Positions 26,504-35,249 are shown, counted from the stretch's first letter. The stretch: 52,434 nt of DNA from Oscillospiraceae bacterium (GCA_017435965.1 JAFSEA010000110.1:1-52434); one strand, 5' to 3'. The notes: generated by a model not told the origin, from the sequence alone. Made by a program: numbers and translations.

Positions 26504-27427
26504 TTACGTATTTTTTATTGCTTTTCCGAATTCTTTTCCCAATTCTGCCAGATACTTCAGCATGACAGGAACAACCTCCGGCATAACACGATTTAAGTCG
26601 TAATATGAGTAGGTTTCAAAATTAAGCGTCCCATCGTATTCTATTTCCTTCAGCAGATTGCAAAGTTCTTTCCAATTCACGGTCCCCGACCCGGGAAATC
26701 CGTGCCAGTCCCCTTTTCCGTCGTTGTCGTGGAGATGCAACGCTTTAATTCTATTTCCAAGCTTCCTTATATATGATGACATTTCCCAACGAAGAAGATT
26801 GCAATGACCTACATCAAAGCAAAGTCCAAAGCATTCCTCCCCCGCAATATCATTTAGTGTGTCAATAAGCTCAACAGCCTCATCGGGGTCGGAGCAGGTT
26901 GCATCATAGAATTTTTCATCAAGATCCCAGAAAATATTTTCAAGAAGCACCATAACTCCCGTTTCTTTTATCGCAGAAATCATTGACGAATAAAGCCCGA
27001 TGTTTTTCTCCATCATTTCTCTTCTCGTCATATCGGCTCCGTTATATGCTCTCGAAATTCCGTGAATGACCAGATACGGTATTTTCACAGCTCCGCATAA
27101 ACGGATGCAGTTTTCATATATTTTCGGCACTCTTTTGCTCAGTTCGGGAAACCCCGGAACATAAGCAGGAAAAGGTGCGTGTGCCTGAAAAACACGAAGT
27201 CCGCTTTTTCGTATTGCAGAAATCCGTTCTTCATAAGCTTTTAAAACGACCTCTGTATTTTCCTCAAAAATACAATATCCCAATCTTCCCTGTCGTACTT
27301 CTTTCTGGTCCCAGACATCATTAAAATTCCAGTCTATCCCGTCAAAGCCTGCATCGCAAATCATCCTGCAGCCTTCTTCAAACCCAAAAAGATTTACAAG
27401 TTTTCCTGTATGCACACTAATTTTCAT
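26504..27427 (-). CDS. Sugar phosphate isomerase/epimerase-family TIM barrel protein
   Basis: 307 residues of the AP_endonuc_2/xylose isomerase-like fold. The four metal-site strands look intact: VLLENIFWD (Glu), GLCFDVGHCNLL (Asp and His), LHLHDNDGKGDWH (His and Asp) and LNFETYSYYD (Glu). This contrasts with the degraded site of the barrel fused to the synthetase downstream. Such proteins isomerise or epimerise small sugars or inositol derivatives; the substrate is unknown. The ATG at 27427 overlaps the stop of the YaiI gene by four bases (ATGA), with GAGAGG upstream, so the two are translationally coupled. The Leu T-box promoter begins just after its stop. Confidence 0.85.
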   Translation of the reverse strand: MKISVHTGKLVNLFGFEEGCRMICDAGFDGIDWNFNDVWDQKEVRQGRLGYCIFEENTEVVLKAYEERISAIRKSGLRVFQAHAPFPAYVPGFPELSKRVPKIYENCIRLCGAVKIPYLVIHGISRAYNGADMTRREMMEKNIGLYSSMISAIKETGVMVLLENIFWDLDEKFYDATCSDPDEAVELIDTLNDIAGEECFGLCFDVGHCNLLRWEMSSYIRKLGNRIKALHLHDNDGKGDWHGFPGSGTVNWKELCNLLKEIEYDGTLNFETYSYYDLNRVMPEVVPVMLKYLAELGKEFGKAIKNT

Positions 27428-27864
27428 TTGCAAAACCTCTCTGTTATCTCCACCAGTTTTTCCGAAAATCTCACGTCCTGCTCCTTTGTTCTTTTCGGAG
27501 GTCCTTTTATTCTGCCTCCGGCATTTCTTACCTTCTTTGCAGTGTGTCTTGCAAAGAGAAGACCGTCGATATTCTCCTCGGTATATTCGCATCCGTCCTG
27601 ATTTATGCAGATTGCGTCACGGGAGAGTACCATCGAAGCAAGTCCGTAATCCTGGGTTATCACTATATCTCTGCACTTCACAAAATTTGCAATGGCAAAA
27701 TCTGCGCTGTCTGCGCCCTTTGGCACAACGTGGGTCTCTGCCCCGTCTTTTTCAAAAACGTGGCAGGTATCGCAGAATATATGAGCTTCGATATTTTTCT
27801 CTCTTGCTGTCTTCAAAGCAATATCCACAACAGGACACCCGTCCGCATCAATAAGAATCCGCAT
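27424..27864 (-). CDS. YaiI/YqxD family protein (DUF188, UPF0178)
   Basis: 146 residues starting MRILIDADGCPVVDIA, the hallmark of the YaiI/YqxD family, with THVVPKGADSADFAI, DIVITQDYGLA and GGRIKGPPKRT, all family-conserved. The fold resembles PIN-type nucleases, with clustered Asp residues near residues 6-8, 50-55 and 72, but the biological role is not established. AAGGAGGTGATTTT precedes the ATG. It leads a two-gene unit with the epimerase-like gene; a TATAAT (27891-27886) lies about 22 bases upstream with no clear -35. Confidence 0.88.
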   Translation of the reverse strand: MRILIDADGCPVVDIALKTAREKNIEAHIFCDTCHVFEKDGAETHVVPKGADSADFAIANFVKCRDIVITQDYGLASMVLSRDAICINQDGCEYTEENIDGLLFARHTAKKVRNAGGRIKGPPKRTKEQDVRFSEKLVEITERFCK

Positions 27865-27921
27865 AAAATCACCTCCTTGTGAAAGATTATATCACGGTTT
27901 CTTATGTTTTAAAAGTCAATT

Positions 27922-28299
27922 TTAATTCTCTGCTACTTTTCTTAGCTCCGGCACAAATTTTCCTTCCGAGTATTCCTGCATAAATACTATAATCGGAATC
28001 CTTGTCGCCATTCCATTTTCCCTGCAGAATGTAAAATAACGATCCCGTACCTCTCTGTTTACCGTTGTTCGCAAAAGTTCCTTTTCTCCTACATATTCTC
28101 TAAAAAAAAGGACATTTTCTTCATCCAACAAGATTTTTCCAAGAACATACTGCCTCATGAAAATTTCAAGCATGACATTCATAGGATAGCCGTATTTTGC
28201 GAGACTGTCTCTGAATTTCCTGAACGCATATTTATTGACTTCCATATGCAAAGCCACCGTTTCTTCTCTTTTTACCTTGCTGTTGACAGGTCTACCCAC
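27922..28299 (-). CDS. Small protein with ribbon-helix-helix-like N-terminus
   Basis: 125 residues from a GTG at 28299, which has GAGGTG six bases upstream; an upstream ATG in frame lies within the divergent promoter region. Residues 1-45 read GRPVNSKVKREETVALHM followed by a helix, a YGYPMN turn and a second helix. This is suggestive of a ribbon-helix-helix DNA-binding or antitoxin-type fold. The remaining 80 residues are not recognised. It is divergent from an XRE regulator and its -35 lies inside a perfect inverted repeat, so one of the two neighbours probably controls it. The function is unknown; the family call is tentative. Confidence 0.6.
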   Translation of the reverse strand: MGRPVNSKVKREETVALHMEVNKYAFRKFRDSLAKYGYPMNVMLEIFMRQYVLGKILLDEENVLFFREYVGEKELLRTTVNREVRDRYFTFCRENGMATRIPIIVFMQEYSEGKFVPELRKVAEN

Positions 28300-28361
28300 A
28301 CGCAACACCTCATTTGTACACCATGCGAATCGCAGCTGTATTTTTTGTACATTATGCAACA

Positions 28362-28398
28362 ATAATAGCATAAACTTGTATATGATGCAAGTTTATGC
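28362..28398. promoter_or_regulatory. Perfect inverted repeat over the promoter between XRE and RHH-like genes
   Basis: GCATAAACTTG (28368-28378) and CAAGTTTATGC (28388-28398) are exact reverse complements, 9 bases apart. The minus-strand promoter TTGCAT (28390-28385), 17 bases, TATTAT (28367-28362) is covered by the repeat. Binding here would block the small RHH-like gene. Candidate operator for the XRE protein or for the RHH-like protein itself. Confidence 0.65.
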
Positions 28399-28434
28399 TA
28401 AGAAAATTTCTCGAAGTGCAATAGAGGTACGGTT

Positions 28435-28794
28435 ATGTATGATTTTGGATTAACACTCAAAAGTTACAGAACAGCAAAACAGCTTACACAGACAGATCTT
28501 GCAAAAAAAGTAAATATCAGTGTAAGTATGATTTCACGTTATGAAAAAAATGAAGTTTATCCCCCTTTTGAAATTTTACGTTCACTTTCTGTCGCTCTCA
28601 GCGTTTCCCTCGACGAGCTTTGCGGCACAAAAGCACGTGGGACAGTTTCACTTTATGGACTGACCGAGGATCAGGAAACAGTCGTCAAAACTCTAATCGA
28701 TGAGTTTCGAAACCACAACTCTGCTTTCAAGAAAGAAACCACCCCAAAGCAACTTGAACTTCTCGGCAAGATAGTTGTTGAGTTTTCAAAGTAA
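28435..28794 (+). CDS. XRE-family helix-turn-helix regulator
   Basis: 119 residues. Residues about 6-60 are the HTH (LTLKSYRTAKQLTQTDLA, then VSMISRYEKNEVYPPFEIL and LSVALSVSLDELCG), typical of the XRE/Cro family. The C-terminal half is helical and has no known domain. GAGGT precedes the ATG. It is divergent from the small RHH-like gene across the 31-base inverted repeat at 28368-28398. Not obviously phage-related. It ends in a shared terminator. Confidence 0.85.
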   Translation: MYDFGLTLKSYRTAKQLTQTDLAKKVNISVSMISRYEKNEVYPPFEILRSLSVALSVSLDELCGTKARGTVSLYGLTEDQETVVKTLIDEFRNHNSAFKKETTPKQLELLGKIVVEFSK

Positions 28795-28800
28795 AGAAAA

Positions 28801-28836
28801 ACTCTCCGTCTCATCTTCAAAGGCGGAGAGTTTATT
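28801..28836. terminator. Bidirectional terminator
   Basis: ACTCTCCG (28801-28808) pairs with CGGAGAGT (28824-28831); A-rich before and T-run after. It lies between the convergent XRE and EamA genes. Confidence 0.8.
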
Positions 28837-28842
28837 TTTTAT

Positions 28843-29736
28843 TTACGGATTTATGATTATTGCGACAAGGGCGAGGATCATTGCGAAGATTGCGCCCTTT
28901 GTCTGCTTTTCGCGGAATATAAGAGCTGAAGCAAGACCTGTTCCCACAAGGCAGATTGACGAGCTGAGAACAGAGAAGGTTGAAGCCGACATTTCGGCAA
29001 GTACAAGCACCTGTACTATTGATGCAACGTTTACAACAGCGGTTTTTGATACGATGTTTAGAAGCTGTATGGGTGAAAAAGCGCGGAACACCTCTTTAAA
29101 GCCATAGTTCTTATTTCTTATCATATATATTGCAAGAGCCACGAAGCATATCACCACTATTGCAACGTTCGTGAGGAAAAACATTGATGTTGAATCACAC
29201 ACGGATGTGTCAACGGCGTAGAGCTTAACGAGAATTGTGGAGACACCTGCAAGAACAGACATCATAAAACATATCAGCATTGCCGCAAGAGAAAATCTCT
29301 TCTTTTCGTTCTTATCTTCATTTTTTGAAACGAAGGGCAATATGGATGCGGCTATAATAAGAATAGAAGAAACCACAAGCTGCCACGTTATATTATCGTC
29401 AAACCACATTATTCCGAAGATTGAGGGAAAGAGTATTCCTCCCGCCATGGAAACAACTGTGACAACGGAAACCGAAACCTTTGAAAATGCCACAATCTGC
29501 GCCGACAGATTTATGCATATTATAAGTGCATACACCACGGCATAAATGATCGTGGGCAGGTTCAGATTTATTTTAAAGCCTGCGGACACGAAGAAGAAGC
29601 CGCAAGCAAACAGCGCATTTATAATGTTGTACATAATCAGATAAAACATCCCCGAGGATGTTGTTTTCTGAAATATTTTCATAAGCACCGTGCCGCCAAC
29701 AGTCAGCGCACAATACAGAACAAGCATAAGATACAT
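28843..29736 (-). CDS. EamA/DMT-family membrane transporter
   Basis: 297 residues and about ten hydrophobic segments arranged as two halves. They begin MYLMLVLYCALTVGGTVLM and end SALIFREKQTKGAIFAMILA, the terminal EamA feature in which a Glu-containing loop follows a small-residue helix. DMT family members export or import small metabolites such as amino acids or nucleosides; the substrate is unknown. A charged loop (KNEDKNEKKR, about residues 140-150) links the halves. GAGG precedes the ATG. It is divergent from the AraC regulator that follows on the plus strand, 105 bases away. Confidence 0.8.
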   Translation of the reverse strand: MYLMLVLYCALTVGGTVLMKIFQKTTSSGMFYLIMYNIINALFACGFFFVSAGFKINLNLPTIIYAVVYALIICINLSAQIVAFSKVSVSVVTVVSMAGGILFPSIFGIMWFDDNITWQLVVSSILIIAASILPFVSKNEDKNEKKRFSLAAMLICFMMSVLAGVSTILVKLYAVDTSVCDSTSMFFLTNVAIVVICFVALAIYMIRNKNYGFKEVFRAFSPIQLLNIVSKTAVVNVASIVQVLVLAEMSASTFSVLSSSICLVGTGLASALIFREKQTKGAIFAMILALVAIIINP

Positions 29737-29770
29737 ATCAAAACCTCTTTTCTGTCTTAAATTCTACATC

Positions 29771-29807
29771 ATTTGTCCTTTACAATTCAAGACAAATAAT
29801 ATATAAT
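29771..29807 (+). promoter_or_regulatory. Promoter of AraC gene 1 with inverted repeat
   Basis: TTTACA (29779-29784), 17 bases, TATAAT (29802-29807). The flanking ATTTGTC (29771-29777) and GACAAAT (29791-29797) form a 7-base inverted repeat around the -35, a possible operator shared with the divergent EamA gene. Confidence 0.55.
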
Positions 29808-29841
29808 TTTAGCAATTAAAAGAGATTCGGGAGGTGAGTGT

Positions 29842-30603
29842 GTGCCTGATGAAAGAAAATTCATAATGTTCCGCGGTCCCGGAGGGCTTCTTTGCCGTCC
29901 TCATGTAAATTCGGAGCTTGAAGTCATCGTTGTCACCGATGGCGTTATTGATGTCACCGTGGGCGGAAACGTCATTTCCGCAAAAAAGAATGAAGCGGTT
30001 CTCATCCTTCCCTATGAAATGCACGCCTTCACTCCCATCGGCAATTCTCACGGCAGAGTGTATATGTTCTCTTTTCAGCTTGTTGAAAGCTTTTATGACA
30101 GATACGGCGGAGGAAGCATTGAGTCGGGAAAGTTTTCACTTCCACGTGAGCTTTCGGAATATCTTTCCTTTGCAACACCTCATGTTGAAGAATCTCCCGA
30201 TGAATTTTCGGCAAAAAGTCTCTTTTTCCCTCTCGTCTCGGAGTTTTTAAAAACAAATCCCATTTCCCTTGCCCGAAACAAGCACACCCTTTCCGTCAGG
30301 CGGATCGCGGACTATGTTCACGAAAATATAACGGAGAAGATAAGCCTAAAATCTGCATCTCAGGCTCTCGGCATAAGCTCTGCTTCCTTAAGCACAATAC
30401 TCAAAGAATATATAGGTCTTTCTTTCACGGATTTTGTGAACAACCTCCGTCTTGAAAAAGCAGTCCACCTTCTTTATGATTGTGATATCTCAATAACGGA
30501 AGCGGCATACTTAAGCGGATTCGGAAGCATCCGCAATTTTAACCGGATTTTTTACGACACATTGGGCATAACACCAAGTGAATACAAGAAAACCAAAACC
30601 TAA
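29842..30603 (+). CDS. AraC-family regulator with cupin sensor (copy 1)
   Basis: 253 residues, GTG start with GGGAGGTGAG upstream. Residues about 15-75 are a cupin-type sensor (LCRPHVNSELEVIVVTDGVI, AVLILPYEMHAFTP). Residues about 150-250 are the double HTH of AraC proteins (ISLKSASQALGISSASLSTI and ITEAAYLSGFGSIRNFNRIF, ending LGITPSEYKK). Such proteins usually activate nearby sugar-utilisation genes. The next gene downstream in the same direction is a GH95 glycosidase, which has its own promoter, so it is the likely target (inference). A terminator follows this gene immediately. Confidence 0.88.
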   Translation: MPDERKFIMFRGPGGLLCRPHVNSELEVIVVTDGVIDVTVGGNVISAKKNEAVLILPYEMHAFTPIGNSHGRVYMFSFQLVESFYDRYGGGSIESGKFSLPRELSEYLSFATPHVEESPDEFSAKSLFFPLVSEFLKTNPISLARNKHTLSVRRIADYVHENITEKISLKSASQALGISSASLSTILKEYIGLSFTDFVNNLRLEKAVHLLYDCDISITEAAYLSGFGSIRNFNRIFYDTLGITPSEYKKTKT

Positions 30604-30636
30604 ACCACCTTTTGTCCAGAAAAAGGTGGTTTTTGT
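30602..30636 (+). terminator. Terminator after AraC gene 1
   Basis: AACCACCTTTT (30603-30613) pairs with AAAAGGTGGTT (30621-30631), ending in a T-run. Confidence 0.88.
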
Positions 30637-30649
30637 CTACCTGTGATGA

Positions 30650-30678
30650 TTGACATTCGCAAGGTTAAGATATATCAT
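30650..30678 (+). promoter_or_regulatory. Promoter of GH95 copy 1
   Basis: TTGACA (30650-30655), 17 bases, TATCAT (30673-30678), 33 bases ahead of the ATG. Confidence 0.55.
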
Positions 30679-30711
30679 TTAGATATGTAATTTCAATATG
30701 AGGTGAATATT

Positions 30712-32994
30712 ATGCGTGAGTATATTATAAGAAACAATACCCCCTCTGCCCGATGGGAAGACAGCTACCCTGTCGGCAACGGCAGAATGGGTGCAACCGT
30801 TATGGGTTATGTTGACGAAGAGGTTCTTTTCCTCAACGAAGAAACCGTATGGTCATCCCAGGGCAAGGGCATTCCCAACCCCAATATGGCAGATAAGCTC
30901 AAGGCAATCCGTGACCTTTTCATAGAAGGTCGTGAAGCCGAGGGCGACAAGCTTGCAAAGGAGATTTTCGGTGACTGCCATTCCCGTATCCGTTCATACG
31001 AAACTGCAGGAAAGCTCAAGGTTTCTCTCCACGATAACGGAAAATGCAAAAACTACATAAACAATCTCGACCTTATGCGTGGTGTTGCAAAGGTTGAATA
31101 CGACAAGGACGGTTCACATTATGTGAGAGAATGCTTTGCATCCTATCCCGATGATGTGATTGCATACAGAGTGACCTCTGACAAAGCTTCTCTTTCCGCT
31201 TGTATTTCATATGAGCGTGAAATGCTTCTCGATGTGAAGTCCGATGGTGCAGAGCTTTGTGCCGTTGCAAAAACAGTTTTCGGAAACCACAAGTTTGCAG
31301 TCCGTGCCCGTGTGTATACCGACGGAAAGATTGACTGCCGTGACGGCGATATCTATGTTTCCGACACACAGAGCTTCACTCTTCTCATTTCCATTTCAAC
31401 AGAATTTAGAAACGGCGAAAGCTTTGCCGATGCAATCAAGTTCCCCGAAAACGATGATTATGATATGCTGAAGCTTCGCCACGAGAAGGATTTCCTTTCT
31501 CTTATGTCAAGTGCAGACATTCAGTTCCCTGAAGTCGAGGAGCTTGAAACCGTCACAAATCCCGAGCGCAGACGAATCCTTGATTTCAACAAGCCTTCAG
31601 ACGGCAAGCTTGTTTCAATGCAATGGCATTTCGGAAGATATATTATCGCATCTTCAAGCCGCCCCGGTTCACTTCCCGCAAACCTCCAGGGACTGTGGGT
31701 AAAGAGTCTCGGAAACGAATGGAGTGCAGATTATCACACAAACATCAATATTCAGGCAAACTACTGGCCTGCAGAGGTCACAAACCTTTCCGACTGTCAC
31801 AAGCCGCTTTTCGATTATATGAATGAATATCTCTTGGAATCAGGCAAGGAGACTGCAAAAATAGGCTACAAAGCACGCGGAACAGTCGTTCATCACTTAA
31901 GCGATATATATAAGTTCACAACTCCTGCAGACGGGCTCTGGGGAATATGGCCTCACGGCGCAAGCTGGCTTTCTTATCATATGTGGGAGCATTATCTTTT
32001 CACGCAGGATAAGGAATTTTTGAAGAACGAGGCATATGAATTTATCCGTGATTCTGCAATCTTCTTTGTTGATACAATGATTGAAAACAAAGACGGATAT
32101 CTCGTTTACGGTCCGTCCACAAGCCCCGAAAACCGCTACTGGGTAAAGGATGAAAACGGTGAAGATTACGCCTGCTATCTCACCCTTTCTTCCACTATGG
32201 ATGTAGGAATCATCGGCGGTCTCTTCAGAAACTTCCTTCAGGCAAGCGAAGTTCTTGGAATTGAGGATGAATATGTAAAAGAAATAAGAAAAGCACAGAA
32301 GAAGCTTCCGCCCTTTAAGATTTCAGCATCGGGAAGAATTCAGGAATGGATTGAGGACTATGAGGAAACAGAAAAGGGGCACTTCCATATTTCCCATTCC
32401 TTTGCACACTTCCCCGATTGTGCTATCAACCATTCAACCCCCGAGCTTCTTGAAGCAATGAAGAAAACGATTTACGGACGTCTCAACGGCGGAAACAATG
32501 CACAGGGATACAGTGCTTTGACTGTCGGTTGGTCGATCGGATGGATGATGAATCACCTTGCACGTTTCCGCCACGGTGACGGAGCATACGAACTTATTCA
32601 AAACTACCTCAACTTAACAAATCCCCGAAACCTCTGGGATTTACACGCAAAGTGCTGGCAGATAGACGGAAACTGCAGTTTTGTTGCAGGTGTTTCCGAA
32701 ATGCTTATTCAGAGCCACGAGGGTTATATCGCCCTTCTCCCCGCGCTCCCGAAGCAATGGGATCACGGCTCATTCCGCGGTCTTCGTGTTCGTGGCGGTG
32801 CAGAGCTTGATATCAAGTGGGAGAGCTATGAAGTCCGTGAGATTTGCTTCACTCCCGATATTGAAGGTAAGTTTATCATAAAGCTTCCGGAAAATCAGAA
32901 AACAACAACCTTTAAAGGAAATGACGGCAACACATATACCGCAGTTGACGGCAAGATAGAACTCAACAAGAGAATTCAGCTTATCGCAGAATAA
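30712..32994 (+). CDS. GH95-family glycosidase (alpha-L-fucosidase type), copy 1
   Basis: 760 residues, no signal peptide. The start ATG at 30712 has GAGGTGA six bases upstream; an in-frame GTG nine bases earlier overlaps that site. The N-terminal GH95 beta-sandwich begins with PVGNGRMGATVMG and LNEETVWSS. The (alpha/alpha)6 barrel holds HTNINIQANYWPAEVTNLSD (the paired Asn residues that assist the base), STSPENRYW (general-acid Glu) and the late QIDGNCSFVAGVSEML Asp. The family removes alpha-1,2-linked fucose or L-galactose by inversion. The lack of a secretion signal suggests action on imported oligosaccharides. It is one of three paralogues in 10 kb, with copy 3 visibly closest (shared PSSSPENRYWVKDENGE-like stretch). 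Confidence 0.9.
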   Translation: MREYIIRNNTPSARWEDSYPVGNGRMGATVMGYVDEEVLFLNEETVWSSQGKGIPNPNMADKLKAIRDLFIEGREAEGDKLAKEIFGDCHSRIRSYETAGKLKVSLHDNGKCKNYINNLDLMRGVAKVEYDKDGSHYVRECFASYPDDVIAYRVTSDKASLSACISYEREMLLDVKSDGAELCAVAKTVFGNHKFAVRARVYTDGKIDCRDGDIYVSDTQSFTLLISISTEFRNGESFADAIKFPENDDYDMLKLRHEKDFLSLMSSADIQFPEVEELETVTNPERRRILDFNKPSDGKLVSMQWHFGRYIIASSSRPGSLPANLQGLWVKSLGNEWSADYHTNINIQANYWPAEVTNLSDCHKPLFDYMNEYLLESGKETAKIGYKARGTVVHHLSDIYKFTTPADGLWGIWPHGASWLSYHMWEHYLFTQDKEFLKNEAYEFIRDSAIFFVDTMIENKDGYLVYGPSTSPENRYWVKDENGEDYACYLTLSSTMDVGIIGGLFRNFLQASEVLGIEDEYVKEIRKAQKKLPPFKISASGRIQEWIEDYEETEKGHFHISHSFAHFPDCAINHSTPELLEAMKKTIYGRLNGGNNAQGYSALTVGWSIGWMMNHLARFRHGDGAYELIQNYLNLTNPRNLWDLHAKCWQIDGNCSFVAGVSEMLIQSHEGYIALLPALPKQWDHGSFRGLRVRGGAELDIKWESYEVREICFTPDIEGKFIIKLPENQKTTTFKGNDGNTYTAVDGKIELNKRIQLIAE

Positions 32995-33012
32995 AAGAAA
33001 AAAAGAAGAATG

Positions 33013-33076
33013 CGGGAGGAGCAAAGCCCCTCCCCTACAAAAAATCGCGACTCTCCGGATAAAGGAGAGTCGTTAT
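33013..33076. terminator. Two hairpins between GH95 copy 1 and opine dehydrogenase
   Basis: First, GGGAGG/CCTCCC with a GCAAAGC centre (33014-33034). Second, CGACTCTCC (33048-33056) pairs with GGAGAGTCG (33064-33072), followed by a T-run on the plus side and preceded by A's. The second can terminate both converging genes. Confidence 0.8.
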
Positions 33077-33078
33077 TT

Positions 33079-34320
33079 TTATCTGTTGTATACGCCGTTG
33101 TTGAGATAGTCGAGAAGCTCTTCACGACTCATACCGTCGATACCGAGGTATTTGAGGTTATAACGGCTTTCCTCAAAGAAGCTCTTATTGTGCATTGCAC
33201 CTGCAAGAACTATCATTGAATCTATAATCGGTGTGGGAACACCATACTGAACACCGAGGTCGTGATAGATTTTACAACCTATCGGAACGTCCTCTGTCAT
33301 ATAGCGGTGGTGGATGGAGTTAGGACCTGTGTTACCCTCATTTGAAGGCTGGTCAAGGGGGAATACAACATTATCGTTGCCCTCATCGTCGAGTCCCATA
33401 TATTCCTGAGTGAGAACACTGCGGCGCGAGAAGAACATTTCATATTTATATCTGGGGCAACCTACGCCGATTGCATCTGCAAGTGCGATTTCTTCGTTAT
33501 AGAACTTATACTGAACCTCACAGATTGAAGGACAAAGACCGTGGGAGTACATAGAATATGTTGTCTTATCGTGACCGCAGAAGATAACTCCCCAGTTTTC
33601 CATTGTGGAAACACCGAGAACTGTTGCAGGAACGTGAATAACCGGATTTACGTTTGCAAAGTCAACATCGAGGATTGTATTTGCCGCAACCGGACCGTCA
33701 CCCTGTGTTACCGCATCCATACAGGGAAGGTATTTGATTGATTCGATAAAGTCTTCGGTATCGGTCATCGGAAGTGCTGCACCGCGGAGAGTTATTGCAC
33801 GGTATTTTGCACCAACGTGGGGGAACTGGAACTTTCCGATGCTCTCTATTCTTGTGCCATAAGGAGCAGAAGACCAGCCACCGATTATTACCTTCTTTGT
33901 GCAACCCAGCTCGCGCATAAGACGACGGAAGAGAAGGCAAGCAAAGTTATCTGTGAAAACATGAATAACCTGACCATCTTCAAGATGGGGGATAAGCTCA
34001 CGGAAAACAGGCTCGTGACCCCAGGAGCCCATAGCAACAACAATGAGACCTGCACCCTTTACAGCTTCTGCCATATCCGAGGTTACCATATCAAAATGTG
34101 CTCTGCCGCTTCTTTCAAAGCAGTATTTATTTCTCTGAACACCGTCGAGAAGAATACCTGTTTTGTCGATATCCTTAAGGGATGACTTTGCAAAAGGCAT
34201 CATATCAAAAAGTCGGACCTCACGGCCTGCAAGCTTCATATCTGCCGCACAGGTCTTACCTACTGCACCGCCGCCGAGAACGGCTATCGGCATATCCTTT
34301 AAATATTCCATTTTACTCAT
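33079..34320 (-). CDS. Opine (octopine/nopaline) dehydrogenase-family oxidoreductase
   Basis: 413 residues. The N-terminal Rossmann motif is IAVLGGGAVGKTCAADM. The C-terminal half resembles the octopine dehydrogenase domain, with NPVIHVPATVLG and a conserved His in NSIHHRYMTEDVP. Opine dehydrogenases join an amino acid and a 2-oxo acid with NAD(P)H, or the reverse, but many bacterial members have unknown substrates. The start at 34320 follows AAAGGAAG; the frame upstream is less well placed. It lies between GH95 copy 1 and AraC gene 2 on the opposite strand. A promoter lies at 34356-34384. Its metabolic link to the glycosidases is not apparent. Confidence 0.78.
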   Translation of the reverse strand: MSKMEYLKDMPIAVLGGGAVGKTCAADMKLAGREVRLFDMMPFAKSSLKDIDKTGILLDGVQRNKYCFERSGRAHFDMVTSDMAEAVKGAGLIVVAMGSWGHEPVFRELIPHLEDGQVIHVFTDNFACLLFRRLMRELGCTKKVIIGGWSSAPYGTRIESIGKFQFPHVGAKYRAITLRGAALPMTDTEDFIESIKYLPCMDAVTQGDGPVAANTILDVDFANVNPVIHVPATVLGVSTMENWGVIFCGHDKTTYSMYSHGLCPSICEVQYKFYNEEIALADAIGVGCPRYKYEMFFSRRSVLTQEYMGLDDEGNDNVVFPLDQPSNEGNTGPNSIHHRYMTEDVPIGCKIYHDLGVQYGVPTPIIDSMIVLAGAMHNKSFFEESRYNLKYLGIDGMSREELLDYLNNGVYNR

Positions 34321-34355
34321 TATTATACTTCCTTTCATATGTCAATACATAAATG

Positions 34356-34384
34356 AGTATACTCTCACCCTTTCCCCATCGCAA
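34356..34384 (-). promoter_or_regulatory. Promoter of the opine dehydrogenase gene
   Basis: On the minus strand TTGCGA (34384-34379), 17 bases, TATACT (34361-34356). Confidence 0.5.
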
Positions 34385-34436
34385 TATGCAAAACGATTGC
34401 ACTTTGATATTTTCGATACTTTTTATGTTTTTTTGA

Positions 34437-34464
34437 TTGATTTTTTTGATAAAAACAGTATAAT
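34437..34464 (+). promoter_or_regulatory. Promoter of AraC gene 2
   Basis: TTGATT (34437-34442), 16 bases, TATAAT (34459-34464). A second TTGATT four bases earlier gives a 20-base spacer. It is 20 bases ahead of the ATG. Confidence 0.55.
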
Positions 34465-34484
34465 CTAAATGAGGTGAGCTTATT

Positions 34485-35249
34485 ATGACAGATATTCCGG
34501 ATAGCATCACAATAACTGATGTAACCGACATTATAACCTTTTCTTCTCCAAAGGGAAGATTCCGAAAGATAGATAATCGCCCTTCCTATGGTCTTTCCTT
34601 TTGTACGGAGGGGCAGATTACATATACCCTTGACGGGAAGGAATATATTTCCGATACCTCAAATGCAGTTATTCTCCCCCAGGGAAAAAGCTACACCTTA
34701 CACGGAGACAAAAAGGGCACTTTCCCTGTTATAAATTTTAAATGCACCGATTTTTTATGTGATGAGATTCTCCTATTCCCCATTGAGAATCCCGAGCCCT
34801 ATCTCACCGACTATGAGCAGATGAAATCCCTTTCGCTTTTTAAGAAGAACAGAACAAAAATCATCAGCATTTTCTATAATATACTCCACAGGCTTTCCCA
34901 TTCATCGGAAAACTCCGCAGCCTCCCTTGCGCCTGCCATAAAGTATCTTGAAACGAATTTTTCCGATCCCCAGCTTAAAAATGACGATCTCGCAAAGCTT
35001 TGCAACATAAGCGAGGTATATTTCAGAAAGCTTTTTTCAAAGCAGTATGGCACAACACCGAAGCAGTTTGTTACAGACATACGCATAGACCGAGCAAAGC
35101 AACTTCTCACAGACGGCGGACTTAAAATCAATGCTGTTTCCGACAGATGCGGTTTTTCAAATCCATATCACTTCTGCCGTGTTTTCAGACAGAAAACGGG
35201 ATTTACTCCAACAGAATATATGCGTCTTAATAAGATAAGAAAGATATAA
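34485..35249 (+). CDS. AraC-family regulator (copy 2)
   Basis: 254 residues, ATG start with GAGGTGAGC upstream. Residues about 30-90 are a cupin-like sensor (TYTLDGKEYISDTSNAVILP). Residues about 150-250 are the AraC double HTH (DDLAKLCNISEVYFRKLFSK, VSDRCGFSNPYHFCRVFRQK and the closing TGFTPTEYMR). It lies 116 bases upstream of GH95 copy 2 on the same strand and probably activates it. Distinct from AraC copy 1, so the two glycosidase genes may respond to different sugars. Confidence 0.88.
   Translation: MTDIPDSITITDVTDIITFSSPKGRFRKIDNRPSYGLSFCTEGQITYTLDGKEYISDTSNAVILPQGKSYTLHGDKKGTFPVINFKCTDFLCDEILLFPIENPEPYLTDYEQMKSLSLFKKNRTKIISIFYNILHRLSHSSENSAASLAPAIKYLETNFSDPQLKNDDLAKLCNISEVYFRKLFSKQYGTTPKQFVTDIRIDRAKQLLTDGGLKINAVSDRCGFSNPYHFCRVFRQKTGFTPTEYMRLNKIRKI

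Noticed and set aside
33014-33034. CRISPR- or REP-type array at the GGGAGG hairpin
   Set aside because: Only one copy is visible here; no repeat-spacer structure exists in the window.
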